From positions 1-41,262 of the forward strand of contig ML769855.1 of NCBI GenBank assembly GCA_009733575.1: 41,262 nt of DNA, read 5' to 3'. Origin of the DNA: Gymnopus androsaceus JB14. Lineage: Eukaryota; Basidiomycota; Agaricomycetes; Agaricales; Omphalotaceae. The notes under the pieces are model-generated. The model worked only from the letters and a program-made list of their open reading frames with translations, had not been told where the DNA came from and searched no databases. Position 1 is the first letter of the stretch, and each line of letters begins with the position of its first letter. This document shows positions 1-11,006 of the stretch, piece after piece. A program made the position numbers and the translations under genes.

Positions 1-90
1 TGACAAAATCTCACTTCATAGCTTTGCTCCTTGACTGGGTGAGTAAAATTTCTTCATTCAAAGAACCATTTTGCTAAAGTATTCTAATAG

Positions 91-1225
91 AGATTGAACC
101 AACCACACAACTCCACTGCCTTCATCATCCCTACAGGGACACCAGAGACCCTCTCATTCATCCAACACGTCATTCGGTATTGCACCACTGCGTCTTGGTT
201 GAACTCTGTACCAAAAAACTATGGGGAGTCCAATGCGGGAACAATCAAGGCAGATGAATGGCGCACGTTGAGCACAGTGTATCTCCCTATAGCGCTCATC
301 ATCCTCTGGGGTGATGATGATGGTTGCGCTCCTCCTTCCGACTCTTTCTTGCTCAAGGCCATAGACCACACAATGGCGCTTTTCCAGGCCACCATTATTG
401 CCTGCAGATACACTGTGACCTCTGCTCGCGCTGAAGCCTACCAGAAATACTACAATCAGTGGGTTGGCAACTTACACACACTGTTTCCGCACACCCGCGA
501 AGGTACCGCCCGGCCAAACATCCACGCCGGTCAGCACATCTACTGACTTTCTTCTACTATTTGGCCCCGTCATCTCATGGTGGTGCTTCCCATTTGAACG
601 CCTCATTGGAGCCCTCCAAAAAATCAATACAAATGACTTTGTCGGCGGTAAGTTTCCAATGAAATCGTCATTCATAAAGATTTAACGCCGCATTTAGGTC
701 CCATGGAACTCACCATTGTCAAAACACTCGTCCGAAACTGCGAATCTACACTGCTGGTTGCACCGTCCGGACTGCCCTGAGGCTGTTCGACAGCTCAAAG
801 TGCTCTTCGACAAATGCTTCGTACCAGTCAATGCTCCTCACAACACCAGGGCACTCACCGAAAGAAAAGGCGCATTCCGTGCTTATGCTAAGCACAACGG
901 TGTCAATTTTTCTCCGCATACAACGCACAAGGGGAATGCCAATATAATCTACAGACTGATGTCTAGTGGGACCCCGCTGGCTGGTCAAATCCAGCGGATC
1001 GAGAACGTCGGCAATACCGTTCGTCTCCATGTTCGGCAACACTTGCCCCTCTCCACCTCCTTATACGATCCTTTCCTTCGCTATCCACATCTTCATGCCA
1101 AAACTTATTCCTCTGACCTCAGCCATACAGAGGATATCATTGATCTTGATGATATCGTTGCACACGCTGCTCGTTACGACTACTCCCATGGGAGATCGGT
1201 AATGCTGAATTTGTCGAGGCAGTAA
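91..1225 (+). pseudogene. Tnp2-like CACTA transposase, C-terminal remnant
   Basis: The reading frame begins after a probable splice acceptor (ctaatag, ending at 90) and shows blocks typical of the C-terminal part of basidiomycete Tnp2 transposases: KADEWRTLSTVYLPIALI, then LFPHTREGTARPNIHAGQHIY, DFLLLFGPVISWWCFPFERL, LQKINTNDFVGG and RPDCPEAVRQLKVLFDKCF. A single extra T near 544 shifts the frame between QHIY and DFLLLFG. A GTAAGT...TTTAG intron lies at about 651-697. A second frameshift occurs between about 705 and 740, before NLHCWLHRPDCPE. With two frameshifts the gene cannot make a full protein. The catalytic N-terminal half is outside the window. The family call rests on remembered motif similarity and is fairly secure. 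Confidence 0.75.
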
Positions 1226-1240
1226 TTGAATACATATCAT

Positions 1241-1290
1241 GCGTCTGTGTCTTCAGCGTCACGCTTCTGCGTCTTGACCTTGACGCAGTG
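1241..1290. repeat. Subterminal/terminal repeat of the CACTA element
   Basis: GCGTC occurs several times on both strands (gcgtctgtg, cagcgtcacgc, ctgcgtcttgacc, ttgacgcag). Within it CTGCGTC and GACGCAG can pair as a hairpin flanked by CGTCA/TGACG. The block ends CAGTG at 1290, giving the CACTG terminus on the other strand. Confidence 0.5.
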
Positions 1291-1668
1291 ACGACTAACC
1301 ACTTTCCTTGATTTATAACCTTTGAGTTGCCTTACCATGCGCGCTGATTTTTGCAAACAATTATCTCATATCGAGTTCACATTCTGTAGCTCAGATTTCT
1401 TATCATTCAGACGTATAGATTAGTAATCATAATTTATATCTTGCGTGGACATAATACTTATTCATGAAATTTTATAAATCTTGTTAGCTTTCGCATCCTC
1501 ATATATGAGCACAATCTGGAGCGAATTCTGTTCACTTAAGTTTTTGTTTGATTTTGAAAATTTCTGTCTGCTAATTGGGGCTTCGCAAACATCAGAAATC
1601 GGTATGTAATTCGTAAATAATATCAGTTGCCAGGAACTGTCTACTTTCGTAGGTAAATTCGGTAGAGG
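1291..1668. other. AT-rich intergenic stretch, nothing recognised
   Basis: No supported open frame, tRNA or clear repeat. Base composition is AT-rich, unlike the coding remnants on either side. Confidence 0.4.
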
Positions 1669-2050
1669 TTAATTTTTTCCCTTTCCCGTGTGCATCAGTT
1701 TTCCACATAGTATTGATCCGCAGGATACCTTGTCGGATTCAAGAGGACGCTTTTCTTTTGTCAGGCGCAAAATTTGTTGGTGAGGGGATGTCGGGGAAGT
1801 GACAGGTGTGAGGGATTTTGGAGTGGCCGCAGGATAGTTGTGAATGTATGACACATTGGAAGTAAGGGCATGCGGGAATCGTAACCTGGCGCCATTCGAG
1901 TCGTAGCCGAGGAACTTGGATTGAAGTTGTTCCGGGGCAAAATCCAGTTGCCAGATTCCTATCCCGGAATCTATTCAGGCAATGTGGAACATGGATGAAC
2001 GACGATGTGAAGATTCGGACGAACTGCGGTTGACAATGCCAGTGTGCCAA
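1669..2050 (-). pseudogene. NFX1/FAP1-like zinc-finger gene, degenerate partial copy A
   Basis: The minus-strand reading contains CGHSKIPHTCHFPDIPSP and ESDKVSCGSILCGKLM, which match CGHSKTPHTCHFPDTPWPP and NSDKVSCGLVCGRLMPCG in the best NFX1 copy at 14036-16546. At DNA level the words ccgcaggataccttgtcgg and gatgtcggggaagtgacag are shared. Several cysteines are lost, the peptide blocks are in different frames and the neighbouring finger repeats are missing. It is a short decayed duplicate with no coding potential. It corresponds to the part of the gene just downstream of the second intron. Confidence 0.7.
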
Positions 2051-2160
2051 CGTAGACCAATTTCACGCTAGAAAATAAAAAGTGAGAAAGAAAGATATTG
2101 GAGAAATACGCTCCAATACCAGCCTAAATGAGGCTATTTGAGCAAGGAGAGACCTAGCTA

Positions 2161-2202
2161 AGGTTCGGAGCAAGCCCTTTGCTCCGGCCCGGTAACGGGT
2201 GA
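2161..2202. repeat. Double-hairpin dispersed repeat, copy 1
   Basis: A 42-bp block containing CGGAGCAA...TTGCTCCG and CCCGgtaaCGGG, two adjacent stem-loops. The same block recurs in inverted orientation at 40492-40533, and homology stops abruptly after AACCT (in the other orientation). Its identity is unknown. Confidence 0.5.
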
Positions 2203-2746
2203 TGTTTGTTCACAAACACTGCCACTGATGTGGAGTGATTCAAGTCGGAAAGAATTTAAGCGCCAATGCAGTGAGATCCCTTCAAGTTCCCGAAGCGCCT
2301 GAGGATGGAGCTTTCCTTTTCATCTGACATCCACCATACTTGAACAGGAACCTATGGCATAGTACTCAAGCTGCAAAAAAAAGTTCACAGGTTCACTGGC
2401 CCAGATTTTTGCACTCAGAAGATAACGAGAGCCACTGGGTGAGCAAGCATGTATGTATATACTATGCTGCTCTCACTCTATATGATCTCTCAAGCTCTTG
2501 ATATCGCATTGGATCGAGCTAATCCTCAACTCTTCCAGTGAAATCTTCTGGTTCTTACCAGCAACTGCATTGCACTTTATTGAATCACACTCTTGAGTCT
2601 TTTGATGACATCGATCAAAAGATATCTCCCGCAAGGCGCATACGAAGACGAGCGTGAGAAAAATTTGCTGCAAGACTTGACTATGTACGAGATGTAGTTT
2701 GTCGAGCTTCCTGGGTCCGTTCGCTTAGGACCGGTCAAAAGAGCGA
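2203..2746. other. Intergenic stretch, nothing recognised
   Basis: Only short frames without family resemblance. No repeat structure seen beyond the hairpin block to the left. Confidence 0.35.
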
Positions 2747-3131
2747 TCATGTATGTTTTTGCGCTTCTCTGAGTACTCCACTGCTGACCTTACAGATTAA
2801 ATTTGGACTTTTATCAAGGCCATAATAGGTGCCGATTGTCATTGAAATTGTGATGTCCCACAAAATCAGCCGGTTTGTAGCCAATAGCGGAACCATCTCC
2901 AAGCCAAGCTTTCCAGTTTTCAGGTATGATGGTGCTCTCCCGGTCACAAATGAAGCTTTCCTCGAGCTGATTAAGCTCCTGCTTGGTGGCAGTAAATTTG
3001 CGAACGAGGGGAGATTTTGAGGTATCAGGACATGCAGTGATGCTGGGTGCGTAACTAGAGAGTGAAGCAGAGGAGCCGACCACCAAAAGAGTGAGGCTGA
3101 GCCAGAATGAGAGATTGGAAGAGGGAGACAT
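2747..3131 (-). pseudogene. Lysophospholipase (phospholipase B-like), N-terminal fragment
   Basis: From an ATG at 3131 the frame gives a hydrophobic leader (LSFWLSLTLLVVGSSA) typical of a secretory signal peptide. It is followed by SSYAPSITACP and a stretch ending STIIPENWKAWLGDGSAIGY, which resembles the N-terminal region of fungal lysophospholipases just before the GGG oxyanion loop and GxSGG active site. The frame stops at 2814. In the next frame TIGTYYG and SSGVLREAQ may be a worn trace of the following IGIAxSGG...GAGVLxALD segment, but the serine motif is not intact. Family enzymes are about 600 residues, so this is roughly 100 residues of a secreted/GPI-type lipase that can have no activity. 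Nothing downstream of 2747 continues it. Confidence 0.6.
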
Positions 3132-3609
3132 TCGGGATCTGCACATTTCTCCGTCAGTGTTCCGGGTGCATTTATATCCATACGATATACTTGTATTCTG
3201 TATATGAGCTTTTTGGAGAGTTCCGATGATTAGTACAATGAAGTGAGAACTTTTCTTGTACTGTTGATATACAGTTTCATAGTTTTTCATTAGATTCCGC
3301 GCAACATCTGTGGCTGATCTATTCGAGCTCATTGAGTCAGTCTCATCTCCAAGGCAGAATCTCCAAATGGTTTGTACTGCTCTACGCCATGTCCCCTAGG
3401 CCACAGGGCTGAAACTTCTTATCCCTGACATTGACGAAAAATATTTTAATTCACATAAATTAGTTAGGGTTGAGTTTGGGATATTTTTAAGGACCAAAAA
3501 AGCTCGCTACATCGGCAATGGCGAGATCATATTCTATGCAAGTTCTGATCCTGAACCTTTAAGGTATGGATGTCTGATTTTAGCATAGATTGAGTGTCTT
3601 TGCGACAAC
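3132..3609. other. Intergenic stretch, nothing recognised
   Basis: The region upstream of the lysophospholipase fragment. No supported gene, and no clear promoter element could be assigned. Confidence 0.35.
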
Positions 3610-4370
3610 AACATGGAATCAGGAGTCGGTGTGTCTCTGGGTAGCCTGTCTCCTGAGCTCTTACGTCCACGCAGTCGGTAAGTTGGTTTTCTCATCTTTC
3701 AACCTCCCATTGCAGGTAACGATTCCATCGTGAGCCTAAACTTTATCGAATGTTAATGAACATCATGTTCTTAACATACTTAGGAGTTCTTCTGTCACTG
3801 GTCAAGAAGATCTTCCGGTAATGCTACTTTTTCTCTCATATCAGCGTCGTAGTTATCATCTAATTCATTAACTTATCCTCTGTTCATTAACGTTTATCAT
3901 CCATTCATTATCGCTTATCATCCATACATTATTGTTCAATGTCCATTCATTAACGTGGAACCAGATTCATAAGCCAACACCCATCTTTCCGTTACTCGAT
4001 GAACACTCAACCACGAGCGCAATACATGTTCTTCAACCACACAACATCAGGATAGGTGTGTTCGATCATACATACAATAACCTTGCAAAAACGTTGAGCT
4101 GTCGGTCGCTGGTTTCGCTCTACCGTTCTGTAAAATAGCGTCCGAATCTGACTTACTGAAGATCTTCAGTTCAAACACTTTCTCCAAAATTAAGTCGACA
4201 ACGAGATCCCACAATGTCATTCCATCGGCCAGCAATAATTCCTATAATCCCTAGGTATGAATTATATTTGACGTGACGCACAAAATTGGTAGAATCCATT
4301 AACATACCTCCATCGGAAGGTTTGTATGACATCGAGAGTTTTCCCTCCGAGCTGCATGAGTAGGTTATGG
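3610..4370 (+). pseudogene. Remnant copy A of the C2H2-type gene family (5' part only)
   Basis: Between 4319 and 4365 the plus strand reads EGLYDIESFPSELHE and stops, which lines up with RRYHDIQSFFHSEFKE in copy C (13219-13287) and FRDYHNAQSLIHET in copy B. It is preceded, as in copy C, by an exon ending at a GTATGAAT splice donor (4254) and by cattcattaacg-type words (3944-3955) also found in copies B and C. The zinc-finger exons are absent. Short intron-like stretches (for example GTAAGTTGG...TTGCAG at about 3680-3716) are visible, but I could not assemble a coherent model. Several imperfect TTCATTAAC/ATTCATTATC units crowd 3860-3955. Confidence 0.4.
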
Positions 4371-4645
4371 TGTTGGAATGTGAGTAGTGTGATTGATTGG
4401 TCCAGGAGTAGGCTTAACATGCGAAAGCTGTAAGAGTGGTATAACGGAATTAAAGTTCCTTTGGCCTCTGATTTATCATGACTGGGTTGCGTAGCTCTTT
4501 ACAATAAAATTTACCTCGGAGTTCCTCAGCGCTGTTCTAACCGTGGATTTATCTGCAGACACCTTCCCCTTCGAACCCTTCAATACCCTGCCTTTGGTTC
4601 GTTCTTCCATGCATTCTTCAAGATTCATGTATTATATATACAATA

Positions 4646-5034
4646 GGGGGGCTCAATTCTAAGAAATAAAAATAATATAAAATAATATTTCAAAGCCCGA
4701 TGACCCTGACTGACGAACATCCGCTAACTTTTTGTTATTGCTCTCAGTATCCTACACCTTACTCTCAGTTTTCGTGTACATATGATCTTTCATCTACTGT
4801 ATGAATGCGCTGGCTACCGAATTCAAGACATCCGAAAGGTGTAGACTCTTCTTGAAGCTGATTTGGGCTTTACTCAAGTTCTCAACAACGGAAAGGTTTC
4901 CGAAGCAATAATCTGACAAGATGGTGAGATCAGTCTGGCTGGATAACAATCTGCCTGCGCCCAAGAAAGTTCAGGGTCATCGGACTTTGAAATATTATAT
5001 TATATTATTTTTATTTCTTAGAATTGAGCCCCCC
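4646..5034. mobile_element. 389-bp MITE with 64-bp terminal inverted repeats, TA target site
   Basis: 4646-4709 and 4971-5034 are inverted copies of each other over 64 bp with about two mismatches, beginning GGGGGGCTCAATTCTAAG. The element is flanked by TA on both sides (4644-4645 and 5035-5036), the duplication left by Tc1/mariner-type transposases. The 260-bp interior has no transposase I can recognise, so this is a non-autonomous, Stowaway-like element that depends on an enzyme supplied elsewhere. Confidence 0.9.
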
Positions 5035-5036
5035 TA

Positions 5037-6136
5037 ATGGCAGGAAACCATGATCTAATCTTGTCACTCCACATTTCCGCTTGCTCCTGCGCATGCAGAG
5101 AGTACGTTTTAGTCTGCTCCCCTTGAGTCCAGAGCCTGCTCATGGGAGGTAAACTTCTGAGAGTATGGAACAGTGATTCCTTTGTACACGAGGAGTCGGA
5201 TCTAGGACTCACGACTCGGAACCACGAGTAAGTATTATTGTTTGACCGTGCACCAGCGTCATCATCTTTGTGGTCCTCAGAGTAGATGTTGGGTCGTTTG
5301 GACAGATCTGTCAAGTTGAGATAAAAAGTCTTCCACCGTATTTGCACTGAATATTGGGCATGAAGCATAGATGAAATGCAAAAAGGAAAACATCCTTAAA
5401 AATAGGTATGTATCGGTATTGGTGGGTGCGTGCACAACATTGAAAGCCAGGACGAGCACAATCCGAGTCGTATGCAGATGTACATTCAATAAATCGATCA
5501 TCTATTAGTAATACTGTATACTCAGAGGACATGAACTTCACAACAATCACCTTACTGGCTAGGTCCATGCATCCTTGAATTGTCATCGCGCGCAGTTTTT
5601 TTTTTCCAATTCTTCTTATCGGATATCTCATAGAAAACTCATAAGGAGTTCTACAGGAGGTAGTACTAGTACCTCAGTCTGTTAATATTGTCTGGCCACG
5701 TCCCTAGTTGGCAGTAATACTATTAACCTAATAGTTTAGGGGTTTCCGGCTCCGGCTAGCGAGCGCTGAGAGAAGCACTGAAACTGGTTCCGATTGTAGG
5801 TCCTATCTATATATTCGAAGTCTTTTTTTTCCCTGTACGGCCTGCCAAAAGACAGAAAATAGGTGCACAATGCAAGCACGGCCTAAGAGCATAGGCTTGT
5901 GAGCGTTGAATTCTGTGCTCATGATCAGATCCCGGCGGTTTAACCTTCCGTTGCACCACACCAAGGAATTAGAATCGAGTCATTCCGCTTTACATATTCG
6001 TAAAGGGCCTGGAACGACGGTTTGCCCCCAGAAAGGTACATCTACATGATGATTAGATCGACAGGAATTCATGAACACTGAAGACACAACAATGGCTCCA
6101 TCGGAATCATAGCAACTTAGTGAACCATACACATCC
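5037..6136. other. Intergenic stretch, no supported gene
   Basis: Several minus-strand frames of 70-115 codons overlap each other at 5037-5631 without family resemblance or convincing splice sites, and I treat them as chance. 5690-5830 has GC-rich words near tttaggggtttccggctccgg, but nothing assignable. Confidence 0.35.
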
Positions 6137-6734
6137 ATGAAACGCATAACAAACGATTTCTCCTCATTCTCGTATTTATCTCCCGCGAGACGGTATATTT
6201 ATCAAAACGCGGTGATAATAGGCACATCTGGCAAACCAAGGCCCCTCCGAGAAACCCTACGTTCTAGAATCTACACTCGGTTTTGTTCTCTTGCCGAAGT
6301 GGGACCGCTTGGCACGAGAGTCGAATACAGGTTTCCCAGGCAGCCTCTGCCGCCCCGATTTACCACCACAGACGTCATTTACAAAGAACTTGACAATGGG
6401 TTCAAACCTCTCGACAGGGCGATTGGTAGAGCGATAAATTTAGTGATGTCCCTTGGATGCACTGATATCAAAGGACTTGCAGCACAAGACGTTTTTTCCT
6501 GACAGTAAGATACATGCTTTCGTTCACGTTAATGTTACTCAATTTCTAGATTCGCCGTTATTAAGAAACATGTACTTCAAACCCCAAGGTAACCTTTTCG
6601 AATATGTTCCGAGAGACATCATCTATACATTAACGCAAGTAACATTCCGGATAGTGAATTTTGCTTCAGTTTGGACCCTTCAACGCATGACATCCTTCTA
6701 TAAAACCCGGTGTCTCAATCTCCAACTTCACTGA
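6137..6734 (+). pseudogene. Probable N-terminal exons of C2H2-family copy B (unknown region)
   Basis: An ATG at 6137 opens a 121-codon frame (MKRITNDFSSFSYLSPARRY...) that ends at 6502, just before a GTAAGA donor at 6506. Short intron-like segments follow (6506 to about 6549; about 6588-6636, ending cattaacgcaag). The last of these words recurs at the head of each repeat unit in copy C (12388-13218), and FYKTRCLNLQ at about 6700 resembles WYKNSLKCRLP in copy C. I cannot splice it into one open frame with the zinc-finger exons downstream, so at least one disabling indel is likely. The function of this part is unknown. Confidence 0.35.
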
Positions 6735-6868
6735 AGCTGAAGGTCTTCACTACATCCCGAAAATAATTTTCCGCTTGAACCGAAATACTCAATGGAGCTA
6801 TCCCAAATCCCCAGGTAAGGATACATCTTTTTTCTCGTATTGCTGAAACTGAGAACATCGAGTGACAG

Positions 6869-7382
6869 ACCAAAAGAATTTCGTGATTATCATAACGCCC
6901 AAAGCTTGATCCACGAGACGTGAGTAGCCGTAGTCTTCTCGATACGAATAATATCATAGATTGACTGGAAGCAGTTGCAAAGATCGGCCGAAGCCCATGG
7001 CCCCGGAGGAGTGGGGAAGGTTTGTGCAGTCCTACGTTGGGCGGCCGGAAGACTTTGAGACTTGGGCATGGAAAAAGCTAAAGATACCCGAAGAAATGCT
7101 TTACATCGCCCCTTACGAGCCTCCTCCCCGTCAAGTCAATGGAGATTTTCTTTGTACTTATCATGGCTGTTTCAACGTGTACAAGAACAAGCAGGGCAGG
7201 GAAAGTGAGACAAAGTTCTTTTTTCTCTCAATACTCTCTGATTGATTGGACTAGATCATTTCAATGTAGCACACTTGGGATTTCGTGCACAGTGTCCTGA
7301 CTGCAATACGGTCCTTATGAATCAGAGTTCCCTTCCACGCCACAAGCGGGACAACTGCACCATGCGAAAAAAGGCTCAATGA
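6869..7382 (+). CDS. Small two-zinc-finger protein, copy B (3' exons)
   Basis: Three exons can be joined: 6869-6919, 6975-7204 and 7255-7382, with introns that begin GTGAG and end CAG/TAG. The product reads HETCKDRPKPMAPEEWGRFV, then ESTWAWKK-like acidic/aromatic sequence, then two zinc fingers. Finger 1 is C-x4-C-x12-H-x4-H (CTYHGC...NHFNVAH) and is created across the last intron. Finger 2 is C-x2-C-x12-H-x4-C (CPDC...HKRDNC). The protein ends MRKKAQ. Such fingers could bind nucleic acid or protein; the function is unknown. The 5' part is in doubt because the exon upstream (ending at 6816) does not join in frame. It faces the NFX1-like copy B convergently, as copy C faces its own. Confidence 0.5.
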
Positions 7383-8590
7383 TTCACCTCTCTCTGCGCA
7401 GGCCTTGCGGTCTACCTCATAGATCCCGTGCTTTCGGGTAGTACTTTCGGGTTCAACATCCAGGATGTGCCACTTAATCTTCTATCCCTCTGTATTCTAT
7501 CGTCCGCAGCTGGGCATATTGTGTTCTTTCGCTATTCTTGTTTTGTATGTTTCTCCGCTATCTGCTTGCTCGTGTTTTCCAGAATTTATCATGATGCTTT
7601 CGTATAGATAGATATGTAGTCATGATTCTGAAGTCCTGATTCTGAAAAAATAAATGACTATATATAGTCTCGAAGCAGGATCACTGAAGATCGACGAACA
7701 ACCCTGCAAATTAATTGCAATACATAAATAAACGAATTTAAATTCGACATGTCGGTAACTTGTCAGCCCTGAGGGAAGCTTTGAAAGTAATTTACTCACC
7801 TGGTCCGAATTCTGCTTTTCCATTTCCAAAAGGTAGTACTCTGTCCCAGTTCAGCCACGATATAACTTTGAAACTGGAGTCATGACGATGCAGTTAGGGA
7901 AAGAGCTGGGCGAAGCTGCGTCGTTGTCCCAGTGTATAGAGATGTGTTGTTAGAGTACGTTGATATGAGATTGGAAACTGCAAAAGTTCGGAGCCGCTCA
8001 ACTCGTTTCATAAGTACCATAATTATGTGTGAAAGCTTGTTGTGAAAGCTTGTTGTGAAAGCTTGTCAAGAGCAATGACCGCATTATCACAATATAAGAC
8101 TAGATAAGATTGAGTCGTTGAAAAGTTCAGTAACCAATTTGAAACACTACCGCTTGCACTTCCTTGAGCGAATTTCTATCCACTGAGTGTATGGTCTCCC
8201 GCAAACTAGTGTTGAAACAATGCTATTTCCGAGCCTGAGATCAATGAATGGTCTGGCCAATTCACTCAGAGATCCTCTCGAGCTCGAGCCTAAAACCTTC
8301 AACGAATTGAAAGAGGTAGACCTATAGTGAGCGAGAGTTTAATGCAATCAAACTGAGGTACGTATAGTTAAACTCGCACCGGTAGTACTTTGTCGTTTGG
8401 AGGGCTTGATTTGAACTCGAGCCATTTGAACAACGAGACCTGAGCTCATGTCATCAGACTGCATTATTGCAGCTATTGTGGGCTTTATCTGCTTGGGTAC
8501 GACGTTGGTTTGGATAAGTGGTGGATATGCGAAAGCTGTAAAAACAATTGATATCCCACGCTTGGACTGTTTTTGACTCGTTTCTTGATT
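7383..8590. other. Intergenic stretch, about 0.9 kb longer than in copy C
   Basis: In copy C the equivalent interval (13746-14035) is only 290 bp, so extra DNA has entered here. It holds three tandem copies of a 14-bp unit (tgtgaaagcttgt) at about 8029-8070. I see no terminal repeats that would define an inserted element, and no supported gene. Confidence 0.4.
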
Positions 8591-9815
8591 CTACTCCAGT
8601 TCCGGTGGCAATATGGTGAGAGCGGAACCTTCGATCGTCGTCGTATGTCCCTGAGCGCCGCTAGCTCTGCTCGTTGGTAGCAACTCTATCTGAGTCGAAG
8701 CCGGCTTCGAAGGAACAGGAATCACTGTAATTCGACTGGGTCCACTATTAGCAGCAGCGGGACTCGGTGTGGACCTCATCGGCGGCGTAATCACCGCTCG
8801 TGGTGATGATGGACAGATGTCCATCCACGTGGTGCAGTTGCAGCAGGGTCCTGGCCATTCTTGGGAGACTGGGATCTTCGAGGGGGCCCATAGGAGCAGG
8901 AGTCGCAGGCAGCAGCAATGGCGGCGGCACCACCAATAGATTGCTGAAATCACCTGCGATGGATGCTGAAAGGAGTGAATGGGGAATGCGGGTGTCTACT
9001 CGGCGGATGATTAGGACACTAAAAGTGCGAATGAAATTTAGATTGGATGTGGTCAGATGTGGTCTGCACGTAAGAGCGAGGGCTGGCAAAGTACGATGAG
9101 GATCCTGATCAACCATCTGTGAGTCTAGACGGTATACGCTCGCTAGCTAAGAATGTTTTATTTCAGTCAGTCAGACATGAGAAGAAAAAAAGATGTATGA
9201 TTAACGGCACAAAGCTTCGTTTTTCCGTAGGCATAGACGGAAGAACTTTTTTGTTCTACCCGACTTGACGAACCTATTCAAGAAGTTAGTACCACAGCGC
9301 AGTCGGGAAAAAAAATGAGACACTCACCCGACCAACGTATCCTCAAGACCTCACGAGCGTCAAAAACTTTGCATTCGCAATCGCCTGACGAATCCTCCCA
9401 CACTCGCAGGCCACCTCGATACGAGTCGGACAAGGCTCGTCCTCTTCGCACCCTGTCGGTACACGACATCAATTCGTACATTGGTGGTGGACTAGAAGAA
9501 CAACTACCTAGCCTTCCGCGCATACTTGAACCACCTCCACATTCACCTAGGTTCGGGCGCAGGATTTATTGGTGAGGAAGGGACAGGGTGGGTAGTCAGT
9601 GTCCGTGTGAGGGGTTTTGGGTGGCCGCAGGGTGGTGGAGGTAAAGAACATGGATAGCCGCTCAGGGAATGGAAAGTTCGAGGACTGTTTGGTCACAAAA
9701 GCAGACGAACTAGGAGAAACATGGTCAGAAATCTATCGTAGCTTAATACGAAAAAACAAGCCTCTTCAAAAGAGCTCCGCAAACAAGGGTTTCTATCTGG
9801 ATTCTCGTCTGCGCG
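8591..9815 (-). pseudogene. NFX1/FAP1-like gene, degenerate copy B
   Basis: This is parallel to copy C. The C-terminal exon reads VLIIRRVDTRIPHSLLSASI (about 9025-8960), preceded by YTLDSQMVDQDPHR-like sequence and the R3H exon around 9245-9290, with the same intron positions. Further upstream, 9330-9815 matches 14700-15500 of copy C, but two blocks of roughly 170-200 bp encoding cysteine-rich fingers are deleted and most remaining cysteine codons are out of frame. Similarity fades near 9815, inside the equivalent of copy C exon 1. It cannot encode a working protein. Its presence with a C2H2 copy at 6.9-7.4 kb shows that the convergent pair was duplicated as one block. Confidence 0.75.
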
Positions 9816-10680
9816 GCGGTCCACGTCCTGTTCATTGGAATCTGCACAAGCATTACATCCGGATCCTTCCCGAAAAAGGCTTAATTAGCATGAACTTGGA
9901 TTAAGTATCGTGTCGGCACCTGGTGAGAGGAGTCGGTTCGGACGAACAGTCAGCGTCGGAAGTGAGGCTAAAGTTTTTGCTCTGTTTCACAGTTATATTG
10001 TCAAGGCCAGCGTAGCTTGACCTCTGCAAAGCCATGGATATGTATCGACCGTAGAAAGATGGCTTGAAGAGTTCGGCTTTAACCTCTCAAGAGGTCGACA
10101 GAGAGAGATGAAAAGCTTTGGAGGCAGGACATGAATGAGGGATTCGGACGGCCTGAAACCGAGATTATCTGGGACTTCACTGCAAATCGAAGTTATTGAG
10201 GGTAAGATTAAGCAAAAAGAACTGAAGGAATAGAATACATAAGAAAGCTCACCTTCTTCCTACTCCACGAGCGATATGCAAGGAAAAACACGCATCACGT
10301 TCTCATATGAAAGTTCTCGAGCGGTGTTACTATGGACGGGTACCTGCGAGGCGACACCTTCTCCGAGGCCTCGGGCTTCTCGTGGTTCCACTATGAGTAC
10401 TTGATTTCCAGGTGTCAATCGCAGCCAGCACGCCGATGACCTAATATGATAATTGCACCAACGATGATTAACGAAAAAGTATTGATAACCTGCCCCGAGA
10501 CCTGAGACTTGATAATTTCTCTGTCGATCTGGCACAACGCGCATGTACAAGACGCGTAAGTAGCACCAATACTTAACTCAGGACTTGGCCTACAATAAGG
10601 TGAAGAATGCTGACTCAAATTTTGCAAGATCGGTGTGAGCGGTCAATGAGCGGTCACAATTCATCGTAACTAACCCTGTA
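9816..10680. other. Intergenic stretch; one minus-strand frame with a hydrophobic segment
   Basis: The minus-strand frame 10627-10415 ends with the hydrophobic run VINTFSLIIVGAIIILGH, which could be one membrane helix, but it has no family resemblance, no partner exons and overlaps another equally long frame (10550-10260). I leave it unassigned. Confidence 0.25.
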
Positions 10681-11006
10681 TTGATTGACCTGACTTGATC
10701 CGGGTTTTTTCGGCTTGTTCAACCCAAAAAAGCAGGTCAATTCAAGGTCAATTGACAACCCGCAATTTATCTCGGTTTTGGCCGCAACCCGGTATCCAGG
10801 TGATCCTATTTAATCTTGACCGACGCCGCCGAGCATAGGAAGCGCGCTTCAGGGCTCTTTGAGGTCGCGTCGAAGCTTCTTCATGCTCCACAAGGAGTTT
10901 ACCAACAATTGAGCTCGATGGAGGACCCATAGTCACAACATTGACAATGATTTAGTAGGTTGTAACTTGTGGGCAACCTAACAACCCGGTCAACCTGGTC
11001 AACCAA
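10681..11006. mobile_element. Degenerate MITE with GGTTGACC-type ends (possibly hAT-like)
   Basis: The left end (ttgattgacctgacttgat...ccgggtt) and the reverse complement of the right end (ttggttgaccaggttgaccgggtt) are imperfect inverted repeats of about 25 bp. The neighbouring taaccctg could belong to a hAT terminus. The interior has no transposase. Boundaries and superfamily are uncertain. Confidence 0.35.

Larger units (their letters stand above)
1..1290 (+). mobile_element. CACTA (EnSpm-type) DNA transposon, right-hand part
   Basis: The left side runs off the window. The element is recognised from a Tnp2-type transposase remnant followed by a terminus that, read on the minus strand from 1290, starts CACTGCGTCAAGGTC. 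CACTA-superfamily elements characteristically begin CACTA/CACTG. The last 50 bp carry repeated GCGTC/GACGC words, as expected for subterminal transposase-binding repeats. Bases 1291-1293 (acg) would be the right copy of a 3-bp target duplication; the left copy is outside the window, so this cannot be confirmed. Confidence 0.6.

Noticed and set aside
4710..4970. Interior of the 389-bp MITE as a transposase remnant
   Set aside because: A 36-codon open run is present but shows no helix-turn-helix or DDE motif.
5018..5631. Overlapping minus-strand frames of 74-116 codons
   Set aside because: Their ends run into the MITE inverted repeat, and no splice model or family similarity supports them.
8029..8070. 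Three short direct repeats that might suggest a CRISPR-like array
   Set aside because: The 14-bp units are directly adjacent without unique spacers, and the genome is eukaryotic.
10415..10627. Minus frame with a hydrophobic helix-like segment
   Set aside because: It has no family resemblance and no partner exons, and an overlapping frame is equally open.
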